The notes under the pieces: generated by a model | Database searches by the model: none | What the model saw: only the letters and a program-made list of their open reading frames with translations | What the model was told of the DNA's origin: nothing | Source of the DNA: Oceanidesulfovibrio marinus | GTDB lineage: Bacteria; Desulfobacterota; Desulfovibrionia; Desulfovibrionales; Desulfovibrionaceae | Direction: 5' to 3' | Assembly (NCBI RefSeq): GCF_013085545.1 | Contig: NZ_CP039543.1 | Span: 930,001 to 994,000 of the forward strand | Length of the DNA stretch: 64,000 bases | Position numbers and translations under genes: made by a program | Shown here: positions 53,409 through 63,960 of the stretch, piece after piece | Layout of the letters: each line of letters begins with the position of its first letter | How positions within the stretch are numbered: position 1 is the first letter of the stretch

Positions 53409-54317
53409 ATGAGACTGGTTATCCTTTCTGAAAATACGCCGTCGCCTGAGGGCCTTGCCGGCGAGCACGGCCTGTCCCTCGCCGTCTACCTGGATGACGG
53501 CTCCATGTGGTTGTGGGATGCCGGCGCCAGCGGCCTGGCCGCGCAAAACGCCGCCGCCCTCCATGTGGATCTTGCGCAGGCAGTGGGCCTGGCTCTGAGC
53601 CACGGGCACTACGACCACACCGGCGGCATTGCCGCCTTTCTGGAGGCCGGCTTCGACGGCCCGATCTTCGCACATCAGGGCAGCACGACGCCGCGCTGGG
53701 CCGTCAAACCGGGAAGCGCGACCCGCCCCATTGGCTGGGAGAAGCCGGAACCGGTCCGCGGGAGGATTCGCCCTGTTGAAGGAACCACGGTTCTTGCCAC
53801 CGACGGACAGGGCAACCCCGTGCTCACCATGGTCACGGACATCCCCAGGCTGCCGGGCAATGCCGAGCATGTGGACAATTTCTTCCACGACTCGATAGGC
53901 GAGCGGCCGGACTGCGTGCTAGACGATGCCTGCCTGGTGCTGCACACGCCCAGGGGCCGCGTGCTCGTGCTGGGCTGCTGCCACAGCGGGCTGGCCAACA
54001 CCCTGGCGGCCGTAGACGCGGCAACCGCCTATGCAACACATCCGGGCTCTGCTGGCGGTCCGGCTGAAGCATCCGCTGATAACGCGGACAGCACGGCCAC
54101 ACCGGGCTTCGAGTGCGTGTTGGGCGGCCTGCACCTCATGGGCGTCACGGATGCGGACGACCCGGCCATCCTTCAGGCGCTGGACGCGCTGAAACGCTAC
54201 GGCGTGCGCTCCCTGCGGCCCGGCCACTGCACGGGCTCCCTTGCGGGACGGGTCCTGGCAGAGCGCTTCCCCGGCCCTGTCGAACTGCTGCACGTGGGCG
54301 CGGTCATCGAGCTGTAG
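53409..54317 (+). CDS. MBL-fold metallo-hydrolase
   Basis: A 302-residue beta-lactamase-fold hydrolase. The metal motif HGHYDH (His65, His67, Asp69, His70) and the late GGLHLMGVTD and RPGHCTGS segments match the subgroup annotated as dihydropterin-aminobenzene-phosphate synthase-like. A low-complexity Ala/Gly/Asp insert (about residues 215-235) interrupts the second half. The cysteine pair CCHSGLAN is at the third metal-ligand position. AGGAGG before ATG 53409 decides the start. Substrate unknown; it is divergent from the CheB-CheR gene. Confidence 0.85.
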   Translation: MRLVILSENTPSPEGLAGEHGLSLAVYLDDGSMWLWDAGASGLAAQNAAALHVDLAQAVGLALSHGHYDHTGGIAAFLEAGFDGPIFAHQGSTTPRWAVKPGSATRPIGWEKPEPVRGRIRPVEGTTVLATDGQGNPVLTMVTDIPRLPGNAEHVDNFFHDSIGERPDCVLDDACLVLHTPRGRVLVLGCCHSGLANTLAAVDAATAYATHPGSAGGPAEASADNADSTATPGFECVLGGLHLMGVTDADDPAILQALDALKRYGVRSLRPGHCTGSLAGRVLAERFPGPVELLHVGAVIEL

Positions 54318-54344
54318 CCGGCCGCCCCGGGCGTTTTTTCATGC

Positions 54345-54387
54345 AAAACGCCGCATGCCTGACAGGATAGCCAGGGATGCGGCGTTT
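54345..54387. terminator. Terminator hairpin between the MBL gene and the second diguanylate cyclase gene
   Basis: AAACGCCGCAT (from 54346) pairs with ATGCGGCGTTT (54377-54387) around an 18-base loop region, serving the two convergent genes. Confidence 0.65.
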
Positions 54388-54418
54388 GAGCTCTTCATGG
54401 GGGACGGCGAATGTGGAA

Positions 54419-55474
54419 TCAGAAGCCGCCTTCGACGTAGAGCCGGACGCGGTTGCGTCCCTGCCGCTTGGCGCTATACATGGCCTTGTCCGCTGCGTCG
54501 ACAATGCGATCCGTGAAGTTGCCGTTCCACTCCGGCAGCACTTCGGCCACGCCGGCGCTGAGCGTCAACCGGATGCCGCGCTCGATGACCCCGCCGTCGG
54601 CGTCTCGGATAACGAAGTTGTAGGCCCGGACCTTTGCCAGAACATCCTCAGCGGCGTCCATGGCGTCGTTCTGCACCACGCCGGGCAGGATGACCGCAAA
54701 CTCCTCGCCGCCGTAGCGCGCCGGGATGAAGGTGCAATCGTTCTCCTTGGCGAAGCTCTTGCCGGCCTCCCTGAGCAGCGCAGCCACGGTGATCAGGGCC
54801 TGGTCGCCGATGCGGTGGCCGTATGTATCGTTGAAGCGCTTGAAGTGGTCGATGTCGAGCATGATCAGCGAGAACGGCGTGCCCTGCTCGGTCCAGGCGC
54901 GGGCGGCCTCGGCAAGCACCTCGTCGAAGGCACGGCGGTTGGCGATGTTGGTCAGCGGGTCGGTGCGCGTCATCTCCTGCAGCAGCCGCGCATCCTGGTC
55001 CATGGCCTCGACCACTTCGCTGAACGAGTCCCTGATCTTTTCGATGATAGAGGCGGAGTCTCCCCCTTCCGTCTCGATAAGCGTGACGGTCTCATCCCCC
55101 AAGCGTTTGACGTCCTTTCTGCGTTGAATCATCAGGTCGCCGAACTCCTGCACGAGGCGCTCTGTTTTCTGCAATGCCGCCTGGAGATACATCCGGTTCG
55201 ATTGGTTCAGAATGTCATTCTTCTGCTGTATCAGGCTTTCATAGCTTTCATCGGAGTAATCCTTACTCCGAAGCGTATTGATCAGCAGATTTTGAATTCT
55301 GGCTTTCTGATCTTCGGCAAGCTGCTCGTACTCCTGCATGCCACGCATATAGAGCACAAGCGTGCGCCATCTCCCGCGTGCAGGCACACCGGCCTTGTCC
55401 ATCGTCTCACAGATTTTCTCGCCATTGCAGGAGAAGTCGCAATGGGTACGGCTGGGAGGCGTATCATGTCTCAT
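54419..55474 (-). CDS. Cytoplasmic diguanylate cyclase (GGDEF)
   Basis: A 351-residue soluble protein. The first 170 residues are helical and include a Cys-rich start (CDFSCNGEKIC) and coiled-coil sequence, with no known sensor domain. The GGDEF domain reads TDPLTNIANRRAFDEVL, MLDIDHFKRFNDTYGH and the active site RYGGEEF. The place of an I-site five residues upstream is DCTF, so product inhibition through RxxD is not expected, unlike the membrane cyclase at 0.5 kb. It has a clear promoter with an embedded palindrome. Confidence 0.9.
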   Translation of the reverse strand: MRHDTPPSRTHCDFSCNGEKICETMDKAGVPARGRWRTLVLYMRGMQEYEQLAEDQKARIQNLLINTLRSKDYSDESYESLIQQKNDILNQSNRMYLQAALQKTERLVQEFGDLMIQRRKDVKRLGDETVTLIETEGGDSASIIEKIRDSFSEVVEAMDQDARLLQEMTRTDPLTNIANRRAFDEVLAEAARAWTEQGTPFSLIMLDIDHFKRFNDTYGHRIGDQALITVAALLREAGKSFAKENDCTFIPARYGGEEFAVILPGVVQNDAMDAAEDVLAKVRAYNFVIRDADGGVIERGIRLTLSAGVAEVLPEWNGNFTDRIVDAADKAMYSAKRQGRNRVRLYVEGGF

Positions 55475-55555
55475 GATGTCCCGTTCCGGGGTTCATGCGT
55501 TCGACGATCTGCGCCATGGGGGGAAGCACGGCCGAGGATTGTCGCATCGGCCTAT

Positions 55556-55585
55556 ACAATACATGTATTACTATATTGTAGTCAA
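55556..55585 (-). promoter_or_regulatory. Promoter and palindromic operator of the soluble diguanylate cyclase gene
   Basis: On the minus strand TTGACT (55580-55585) and TATTGT (55556-55561) are 18 bases apart. The perfect 12-bp palindrome AATACATGTATT (55558-55569) overlaps the -10 element, a place where a repressor would block transcription. Confidence 0.5.
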
Positions 55586-55590
55586 CTAAA

Positions 55591-55630
55591 TAAAAAACGC
55601 GGCGCCTGTACTATACGCAGGCGCCGCGTC
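55591..55630 (-). terminator. Terminator after rpoD
   Basis: On the minus strand ACGCGGCGCCTG pairs with CAGGCGCCGCGT and is followed by TTTTTT. It ends the macromolecular-synthesis operon. Confidence 0.9.
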
Positions 55631-55656
55631 GGCAACAGACTCCACTACGTGGAGGA

Positions 55657-57415
<1,759 letters not shown>

Positions 57416-57426
<11 letters not shown>

Positions 57427-59155
57427 CATTCCTCCCTGTACCTAACGTCTGTTGCAGGGCGCGCAAATCGTCCATGGGATCGTACGCGCCGTGTGCGGCC
57501 TGCCCGCGCAGCCGCTTTTGGATTTCCTGGCGTTTGGCCTGCTCGGCCATCTCTTTGAGGCTTTCAAGCACATCCTCAAGGAGTGCCTCTTCCCTCTCCG
57601 CCAGGTGTTCCCGAGCCATGCGGCATTCCGTGAAAAAGCGCTTCTCCCCTTCGTCCATGTACGCAGTGGCGCCCTCGGGACCATAGTCGATCACCTTTTC
57701 CCAAAGGGCGCGCCCTCTGCTGGTGGCAAAGGCGCGGTCCGCTCCCCGTTCGCACAGCAATGGCACGTGCTGGGGAAAGCAGAGCGCGAAACGGAGCAGG
57801 TGCCGTTCACGCATGGCCTGACCGGATATGGCGGCGGGTTCTCCTTTCGTGAGGCGATTTTTCTTGCCTCCCCGCTTCTCGCTGTGCGAGGCGAGGGCAG
57901 GCCGCAGTGCCTCCTCGGAGAGTCCGAGGCCGTTCATGATCCGGGGCGCATAAAACGCCGCGAGCTCAGGATCGCTCAGATTATTCACAAACTGTATCGC
58001 CCATTGCACGATTTCCTTAGGGGATCGATCGCGCTGAATGGTCTCCATACAAAATTCAAGGCCGTCAGGGGCGCCTTGACGCACCGCCTCGAAGGCCTCT
58101 GTACCCTGCGTTTGCAGCAGGCTGTCCACGTCCTCTTTCACCGGAAGGATAAGCACGCGGCACTTCAGCCCTGCCGAAAGCAGCATTTCGGCGCTACGCA
58201 ACGCGGCCTGCTGGCCGGCGCGATCGCCGTCGAAAATACACTCCACCTCGGAGCAAAAACCGGTGAGCCGGCGGACCTGATCCGCCGTGAGCGCCGTACC
58301 CAGCACGCCGCACGCATTCTCGTAGCCATACTGGTGCAGGGTCAGCACATCCATGTACCCTTCCGTAAGCAGCGCCGTGCGCGAGACTGAAATCGCCCGC
58401 CGCGCGACGCTGAGGCCAAAGAGGTGCTCGCCCTTCTTGTAGATGGCCGAATCGCTTGAATTGATGTACTTCGGCTCACGATCAGAAGAGATAAGTATTC
58501 TGCCGCCAAAGGCAATGACTTTTCCTGATAAATCTTGAATCGGGAACATCAGCCGGCCGCGGAAGCGGTCGTACACCCGGCCGCGGTCGTTCTTTACAAG
58601 CAGGCCGCACTCTACGGCGTCGTTGATGTCCACTTTTCTGGACCGCAGAAAGTCGTGCAGATGCTGCCATCCCTCCGGGGCGTAGCCCAGGCCGTAGGCA
58701 GTCACCGTCTCCTTGGTCAGGCCCCGACCCTTGAGGTACTCCCGGCCTTCCTCACCGTTGGGGCCGAACAGCGTCTGGCGGTAGAACCCGGCGGCCAGCT
58801 CGTAGACGTCCAGCGCCCGGCGGCGGAACTGCCGTTTCTCCTTGGCCTTGGGATCGGCAGTCTGGGGTCCGCGCGAGAGCTCCACGCCGGCTTCCAGGGC
58901 GAGCTGCTCCAGCCCTTCCCGGAACTCCAGCCCGTGCACCCGGCAGTAGAAGTCGATCACGTCGCCGGCGGCCTGGCAGCCGAAGCAGTAGTAGAAGCCC
59001 TCCTCCTCGTTGATGGAGAAGGACGGTTTGGTCTCCTGATGAAACGGGCACGGCGCCATCCAGCGGTTGCCCACGCGGCGCACGTTGGTAAACCGTTTGA
59101 CCAGTTCGAGCAGGCTTGTCCGCGCCTTGACTTCGGCAACGTCGTCCTTGCTCAT
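57416..59155 (-). CDS. dnaG: DNA primase
   Basis: A 579-residue replicative primase. The CHC2 zinc finger reads [13 protein letters not shown]...YYCFGC (residues about 36-61), the catalytic core shows EGYMDVLTL and TOPRIM acidic motif [15 protein letters not shown], and a C-terminal helicase-binding domain follows. It overlaps rpoD by 11 bases and starts one base after the mutS2 stop, preserving the classic rpsU-dnaG-rpoD order. Confidence 0.96.
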
Positions 59156-59156
59156 G

Positions 59157-61529
59157 CTATTTGAGCTCCACCAGCGTCATACCATCGCCGCCGTGCTCCT
59201 CATCGGCCAGGTCAAAGGATGCCACGGCCGGCGAGTGTTCCAGAAAGCTGTGCACCTCACGCCGCAATGCGCCGGTGCCCTTGCCGTGCACCACCTCGAT
59301 CTGGGCCACGTTGCGCATCAGGGCGTTGTCCATCACCTTGCCCAGCTCAGCCACGGCTTCATCGCCGCGCTTGCCGCGAAGGTCCAGGCGCATGGAGCCG
59401 GCTCCGGACGCCGCCTTGCCCTGCTGTTTCGCAGATTGCTTTGCGGATTGCTGAATCGGTTGGGGCGCGGGTTGGCCGCCCTGCTCCATGGGCACGGCGT
59501 CCTCGGGCTTGGCCCACAGGGAGACGCCGCTGATGTCCACCTTGAGCAGCTTGCGCTTGGAGTCCAGCTCTTCCACCACGGCCTTCTTGGCCCAGGGGAG
59601 GTAGCGGATGGCCTGGCCTTTTTCGAAATCCTCGAAGGCCACTGCTCTCTCGGGACCGGCCTGCTCGGCCGCGCCTTCCTTGCTCGTGGTGCGGACCTTG
59701 TCCCGCGCCTCGGCAAGCTCGCGCATGGCCTGCTTGTGGCTCACCTTGCGCTCCTGCCACTCGCGCAAAATGCGGCGGGAGGCCGCGCGGACCTCCTCGA
59801 AAAGCTTGTCCTTGTCCTTCTCGAAGCGCTCCCGCAGCCGGGCCTCGCGGTCCTTGAGCTTCTTGCGCTCCTGCCTGAGTCCGGAAACCTCGGCCTCACG
59901 GTTCACGGCCAGGGCGTTGAGCCGGTCCATGATGCGCGAGGGGTCCACGCCTTCGGGCAGGTTGGGGTTGAGAATGGACTCGGCCCGAGCCAGTACGCTC
60001 TCGGGCAGGCCGTGCTCGCGTGCGGCCTCCAGCGCCTGGGACTGCCCCACCTGATCGAATGCCAGCTTGTACAGCGGCTTTTTGGTGGCGGGATCGAACA
60101 GCACCGAAGCGGCGCGCACACGATCGTCCGTGAGCGCAAAGACCTTGAGCGCCGGAAAGTGTGTGGCCGCGGCAACTGTAGCGCCGCGCTCCAACAGGTC
60201 TTCGATGACCGCCTGGGCCAGAGCGGCGCCCTGGGCCGGGTCGGTGCCGGCGCCAAACTCGTCCAGCAGCACCAGGGTCGTCTCCGTGACCGACGGCAGC
60301 AATCCGGAAAGGCGCTCGATCTGCGCAGTAAATGTGGAAACGTGGTCGGCCAGGCTCTGCTCATCGCCCATGAAGACATAGAGCCGCTCCCACAGGGGCA
60401 GCGTGGAGCCCTCGGCCGCCGGTACAGGCAGGCCGCTCATGGCCATGAGCGCGGAGAGGCCCAGCGTCTTGAGGCACACGGTCTTGCCGCCGGCGTTGCC
60501 GCCGGAGACCACAAGGCCGTGGTGCTGCTGCTCCATCACGATGTCGAGGGACGTGGCCTTGGCCCTGGGATCTGCTGCGAGCAGCGGATGGCGCACCTCG
60601 TTGAGCACGATGGGCGCGCCGGGCGCAACCTCCAGAGGCAACGCGTCAAGCTGCGCGCCCAGTCCCACCTTGGAATGGAGCACGTCCAGCCGGATGAGCA
60701 GCTCGTAGCAGGCCTTGAGCTGGTCGTACTCGTCGCGGGCAAAGGACGTAAGCAGCCGCAGGACCTCACGCTCGGCGGCGCGCTCCTCTTGGCGAATTTC
60801 CTGGGCCTGGTTGTTGATCTCCACCAGGAACAGCGGCTCGAAGTAGCACGTTTCGCCGGTCTGCGAGTAGTCGTGGATGATGCCGGGCAGTTTGGTCTTG
60901 TAGCTCGCCTTGAGCGGCAGCACGTAACGGTCCGAGGAGATCGTCACGTAGTCGTCCTGGAGATAGTTGGTCAGGTTGTTGTCCAGGACGTACGCCTTGA
61001 CCCTCTTGATGCACTGCTTGTGCACCTCGCGGATACCGGCGCGGGCGGCCATCAGCTCCGGGGAGCTCTCGTCCTTGAGATGGCCCTGCTCGCTCAGGCA
61101 GCGTCTGAGGCCGGACCAGGTTTTCTCGGGGAAGCGCACGGCCCAGGCCTCGCCGGCGAGCAACGGCCAGCGGAGATCGCGGCCGGTCTGTGCGGCGGCC
61201 TCGGGCGTGCCGAACACGTCCAGGCTCCTGCGCGCCTCGGCCAGCGTAGCCTTGAGCCCGCTGAGGTCGTCCAGATCAAGGTGCGAGCGGCCTTCCTCGA
61301 TAACATCGAAGAGGCCCTCCAGCGGCGGAAAGTCGGTGGGCTTGTGCTCGCTCTCGCCGAACCAGGCAAAGGCCTCGGCCAACACACGGTTCTCGCGCGA
61401 GACGGTCTGCACATCGGGGTATGGCCCCAGGGCAAGACACGCTTCGCGACCCGGTTCGGACATGGCGTGCTTTGCAAGCAGGCTCAGGACGCTGGGGAAT
61501 TCGAGCAGCTTCAGGGTGCGTTCGTTCAT
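59157..61529 (-). CDS. mutS2: Endonuclease MutS2
   Basis: A 790-residue MutS-like ATPase with C-terminal nuclease. Walker A is VSGGNAGGKTVCLKTLG, Walker B LVLLDEFGAGTDPAQGAAL; a coiled coil (QERKKLKDREARLRERFEKDKDK), a KOW-like segment, and an Smr domain (LDLRGKRGDEAVAEL; EVVHGKGTGALRREV) follow. MutS2 suppresses recombination and also rescues collided ribosomes in Bacillus; here it is inside the macromolecular-synthesis operon between yqeY and dnaG. Confidence 0.94.
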   Translation of the reverse strand: MNERTLKLLEFPSVLSLLAKHAMSEPGREACLALGPYPDVQTVSRENRVLAEAFAWFGESEHKPTDFPPLEGLFDVIEEGRSHLDLDDLSGLKATLAEARRSLDVFGTPEAAAQTGRDLRWPLLAGEAWAVRFPEKTWSGLRRCLSEQGHLKDESSPELMAARAGIREVHKQCIKRVKAYVLDNNLTNYLQDDYVTISSDRYVLPLKASYKTKLPGIIHDYSQTGETCYFEPLFLVEINNQAQEIRQEERAAEREVLRLLTSFARDEYDQLKACYELLIRLDVLHSKVGLGAQLDALPLEVAPGAPIVLNEVRHPLLAADPRAKATSLDIVMEQQHHGLVVSGGNAGGKTVCLKTLGLSALMAMSGLPVPAAEGSTLPLWERLYVFMGDEQSLADHVSTFTAQIERLSGLLPSVTETTLVLLDEFGAGTDPAQGAALAQAVIEDLLERGATVAAATHFPALKVFALTDDRVRAASVLFDPATKKPLYKLAFDQVGQSQALEAAREHGLPESVLARAESILNPNLPEGVDPSRIMDRLNALAVNREAEVSGLRQERKKLKDREARLRERFEKDKDKLFEEVRAASRRILREWQERKVSHKQAMRELAEARDKVRTTSKEGAAEQAGPERAVAFEDFEKGQAIRYLPWAKKAVVEELDSKRKLLKVDISGVSLWAKPEDAVPMEQGGQPAPQPIQQSAKQSAKQQGKAASGAGSMRLDLRGKRGDEAVAELGKVMDNALMRNVAQIEVVHGKGTGALRREVHSFLEHSPAVASFDLADEEHGGDGMTLVELK

Positions 61530-61579
61530 GAACGATCAACCGGGGCGCTACTCCCGGGATTTTGAGCGCCTGGAGATAT

Positions 61580-62026
61580 TCAGCCGGCCAGACGGCGGCG
61601 AACGATTTCGCTGACGACCTTGCCGTCGATGCGACCCTTGTGGGAGGCCATCACTTCCTGCATCACGCCGCCCATATCCTTCATGGAAGAGGCGCCGGTC
61701 TTCTGGATGGCTTCATCCACGGCGGCTTCGGTCTCTTCCGGGGAAAGCTGTTGCGGAAGGTACTCGCTCAGGATTTCGAGCTCCTCGCGCTCCTTGTCGG
61801 CAAGATCCTCGCGGTCGCCCTTGGTGAACTGATCCACCGATTCGTGGCGCTGCTTGGCTTCCTTGCCCAGGATAGCGATGACCTCGTCGTCGTTCGGCTC
61901 ACGGCCGAGCTCGACGTGCTTGTTCTTTGCGGCCGTTTTGAGGGCGCGCAAAACCCGAACACGGACTTCTTCCTTGGCCTTGTAGGCCGTCAGAAAGTCC
62001 TGCTCGATACGAGAAAGAAGACTCAT
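61580..62026 (-). CDS. yqeY: GatB/YqeY domain protein
   Basis: A 148-residue helical protein related to the tRNA-binding tail of GatB. MSLLSRIEQDFLTAYKAKEEVRVRVLRALKTA, EILSEYLPQQLSPEE and SSMKDMGGVMQEVMASHKGRIDGKVVSEIV are typical. Its place between rpsU and the primase genes is widely conserved. ATG 62026 is chosen by homology. Function in tRNA or amidotransferase biology is suspected, not shown. Confidence 0.92.
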   Translation of the reverse strand: MSLLSRIEQDFLTAYKAKEEVRVRVLRALKTAAKNKHVELGREPNDDEVIAILGKEAKQRHESVDQFTKGDREDLADKEREELEILSEYLPQQLSPEETEAAVDEAIQKTGASSMKDMGGVMQEVMASHKGRIDGKVVSEIVRRRLAG

Positions 62027-62134
62027 GATCCACCCCGCTGTGGAACTGGTGGAAAGGTGTGCGAGGCAGGGCAATGCGCCCCGCCGGAGAGCCGAAATGC
62101 GCCCCGGCGGAACGCCCATAGGTACAGTCGGATG

Positions 62135-62335
62135 CTAGAGGAGGTTCATCTTCCGCATCTTCTTGAGCAGCCGTTTGCGCGCAGCGGCCTTTTTCTTCTT
62201 CCGCATGACGCTGGGCTTCTCGTAATGCTGACGCTTCTTGAGCTCGGAAAGCACGCCGGCCTTCTCTACCTGCTTCTTGAAGCGGCGCAGAGCTACATCA
62301 AAATGGTCGGAATCGTCCAGAAAGACTCCGGGCAA
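62135..62335 (-). CDS. rpsU: 30S ribosomal protein S21
   Basis: A 66-residue basic protein of the small subunit platform, where it helps recognise mRNA leaders. [26 protein letters not shown] and the Lys/Arg-rich end are standard S21. I place the start at TTG 62335: the family begins M-P-G-V, and GAGGAGGTGAT, a near-complete match to the 16S rRNA tail, ends five bases before it. An upstream ATG at 62368 in the same frame would place this ribosome site inside the coding region and is rejected. Confidence 0.93.
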   Translation of the reverse strand: MPGVFLDDSDHFDVALRRFKKQVEKAGVLSELKKRQHYEKPSVMRKKKKAAARKRLLKKMRKMNLL

Positions 62336-62437
62336 GGAAATCACCTCCTCAGTCGCGAAATGTCGCAATCATAGAAAGCGACAAAAATACCCGAACTCGC
62401 CATGACTGGCAAGGGGTTTTTTGCCGCTTCTAACTTT

Positions 62438-62472
62438 GTCCGTACCCGCTGCAGCCATGTGCGGGTACGGAC
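62438..62472. other. Perfect 12-bp stem-loop between the small membrane protein and rpsU genes
   Basis: GTCCGTACCCGC (62438-62449) pairs perfectly with GCGGGTACGGAC (62461-62472) around an 11-base loop. No T run follows on either side. It may be a terminator-like or leader structure for rpsU, or an RNA stabiliser. Confidence 0.45.
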
Positions 62473-62512
62473 CCTAAAATTTCGATCCGGCAGAACCGGA
62501 ATCGCGCTCACT

Positions 62513-62707
62513 CTAATGGTGTGCGCCGCCCTTCTTGCAGTACGTTTCCCAAACGGACTTCAGCACCACGATGCCCACGCCGGTTCCGATAAAGAACAGT
62601 GCGAGGTACAGGACGCCGAAGAACACGAAATGATCGGGCATCCACCACGGGATATCCCAGGGAAGCGCGCTATGGATCGATTCTCCGTGCTGAACCATTT
62701 GAAACAT
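62513..62707 (-). CDS. Small single-span membrane protein
   Basis: A 64-residue protein: an N-terminal periplasmic-looking segment rich in Trp and Pro (ALPWDIPWWMPDHF), one strong membrane helix (VFFGVLYLALFFIGTGVGIVVL), then a short basic tail with Cys and His (ETYCKKGGAHH). AAAGGATC precedes the ATG. I do not recognise the family; composition resembles small subunits of respiratory membrane complexes. It follows the HU gene by 18 bases on the same strand. Confidence 0.7.
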   Translation of the reverse strand: MFQMVQHGESIHSALPWDIPWWMPDHFVFFGVLYLALFFIGTGVGIVVLKSVWETYCKKGGAHH

Positions 62708-62725
62708 GGTTATGATCCTTTGGGT

Positions 62726-62998
62726 TTACTTGACGGCGTCCTTGAGGAGCTTGCCGGGCCGGAACTTGACGACCTTGGAAGCGGGGATCGTGATTTCTTG
62801 ACCGGTGCGCGGGTTGCGGCCCTTGCGCTCCTGACGAGTCTCGACAACAAACGTCCCGAAACCGGTCAGGGTCAGTTTACCTTCCTTCACCAGGGTGGAC
62901 TCCACAGCCTCGAGAAAAGCGTTCAGGGCGCGCTCTGCGTCGGCCTTGGTCAAGTTCGCTTTCTCCGCCACCTTCACTACGAGGTCAGCCTTGGTCAT
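62726..62998 (-). CDS. hup: HU-family DNA-binding protein
   Basis: A 90-residue nucleoid protein. [29 protein letters not shown] forms the dimer helices and [28 protein letters not shown] the beta arms with the intercalating Pro; [14 protein letters not shown] ends the fold. It bends DNA without strong sequence preference. No IHF-specific features are evident. Confidence 0.96.
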   Translation of the reverse strand: MTKADLVVKVAEKANLTKADAERALNAFLEAVESTLVKEGKLTLTGFGTFVVETRQERKGRNPRTGQEITIPASKVVKFRPGKLLKDAVK

Positions 62999-63150
62999 CC
63001 GCCGTCTCCTCCTCTTCGTTCTTCATACATCGAATTGTCTTCCGTACGAACGCACTGTTCGCCGGAAGGTCCTATTTCCTATAGTCCGGGGAGTTGTCTG
63101 GTTCTCAACCCGGAAGCAATGACTCCATGAACAGAATTTTCCGGCCGAAG

Positions 63151-63957
63151 TCAAGGCCGAAAACAGATGATCAGTGCATTGGCAAGGGCTTGGAAGTCCT
63201 CGGGGCGCAGATTCTCGGGCCGCATGGTGGGGCTCAGTCCACGCTCCTCGAAAAGCCTGTCCAATTCCTCGCTCCAGTACTGTTTCAATATTGATCCTAA
63301 CTGCTTGCGCCTCTTCTGAAAGCATGTGGCCAGCACACTTCCCAGGGCCCGAGCATCCACGCCGGGAGCGTTCTTCCTGCTGAACACGACCACTGCCGAA
63401 TCAATTTTCGGGCGGGGTCGAAAAACTTGCGGGCCTACGGTGAATGCGAGCTTCACGTCCATGTACGACTGTACGAAAACGCCCAGTGCCCCATAGGTTT
63501 TGGAACCGGGAGGTGCGGCCAGACGCTGCGCCACCTCCTTTTGCACCATGAAAACGCAACGCGAGGCGGCAAGCGCCCTGTGTGCGATTTCCCACATGAT
63601 CGGCGAGGCCACGTTGTACGGCAGGTTGCCGATGATCTTCCACGACAGCGCCGGGGCCAGCCGCTCCCAGGCCACGTCCATGGCGTCGATGAGCGCCACG
63701 CGCAGGCCGGGATGCCGCGCCTTGAGCACGGGCGCCAGCTCCCGGTCCTTTTCCACGGCGTAGACGGCCGCCGCATCCGACGCCGTCAGAATATCCGTCA
63801 ACGCGCCGCGGCCCGGGCCGATCTCCACCACATGGTCATCCGGCCCGATATCCAGGGCCTGCACAATACGGCGCGAGGTGTTTGGATCCACAAGAAAGTT
63901 CTGGCCCAGGCTGCGCTTTGCCGGTCCGGGCCCATTTGCGACGCTCGATGCGCTCAT
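63151..63957 (-). CDS. rsmA: 16S rRNA dimethyladenosine transferase RsmA/KsgA
   Basis: A 268-residue enzyme that dimethylates A1518 and A1519 near the 3' end of 16S rRNA. RSLGQNFLVDPN, the SAM site VVEIGPGRGALTDIL, the catalytic NLPYNVASPI, and FRPRPKIDSAVVVF are diagnostic. The ATG lies three bases after the stop of a gene that runs in from the right edge. Confidence 0.95.
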   Translation of the reverse strand: MSASSVANGPGPAKRSLGQNFLVDPNTSRRIVQALDIGPDDHVVEIGPGRGALTDILTASDAAAVYAVEKDRELAPVLKARHPGLRVALIDAMDVAWERLAPALSWKIIGNLPYNVASPIMWEIAHRALAASRCVFMVQKEVAQRLAAPPGSKTYGALGVFVQSYMDVKLAFTVGPQVFRPRPKIDSAVVVFSRKNAPGVDARALGSVLATCFQKRRKQLGSILKQYWSEELDRLFEERGLSPTMRPENLRPEDFQALANALIICFRP

Positions 63958-63960
63958 CCG

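Noticed and set aside
63137-63163. Terminator hairpin at the end of rsmA (TTTTCCGGCC/GGCCGAAAA)
   Set aside because: The structure overlaps the stop codon and is not followed by a T run on the minus strand, so I could not support it as a terminator.
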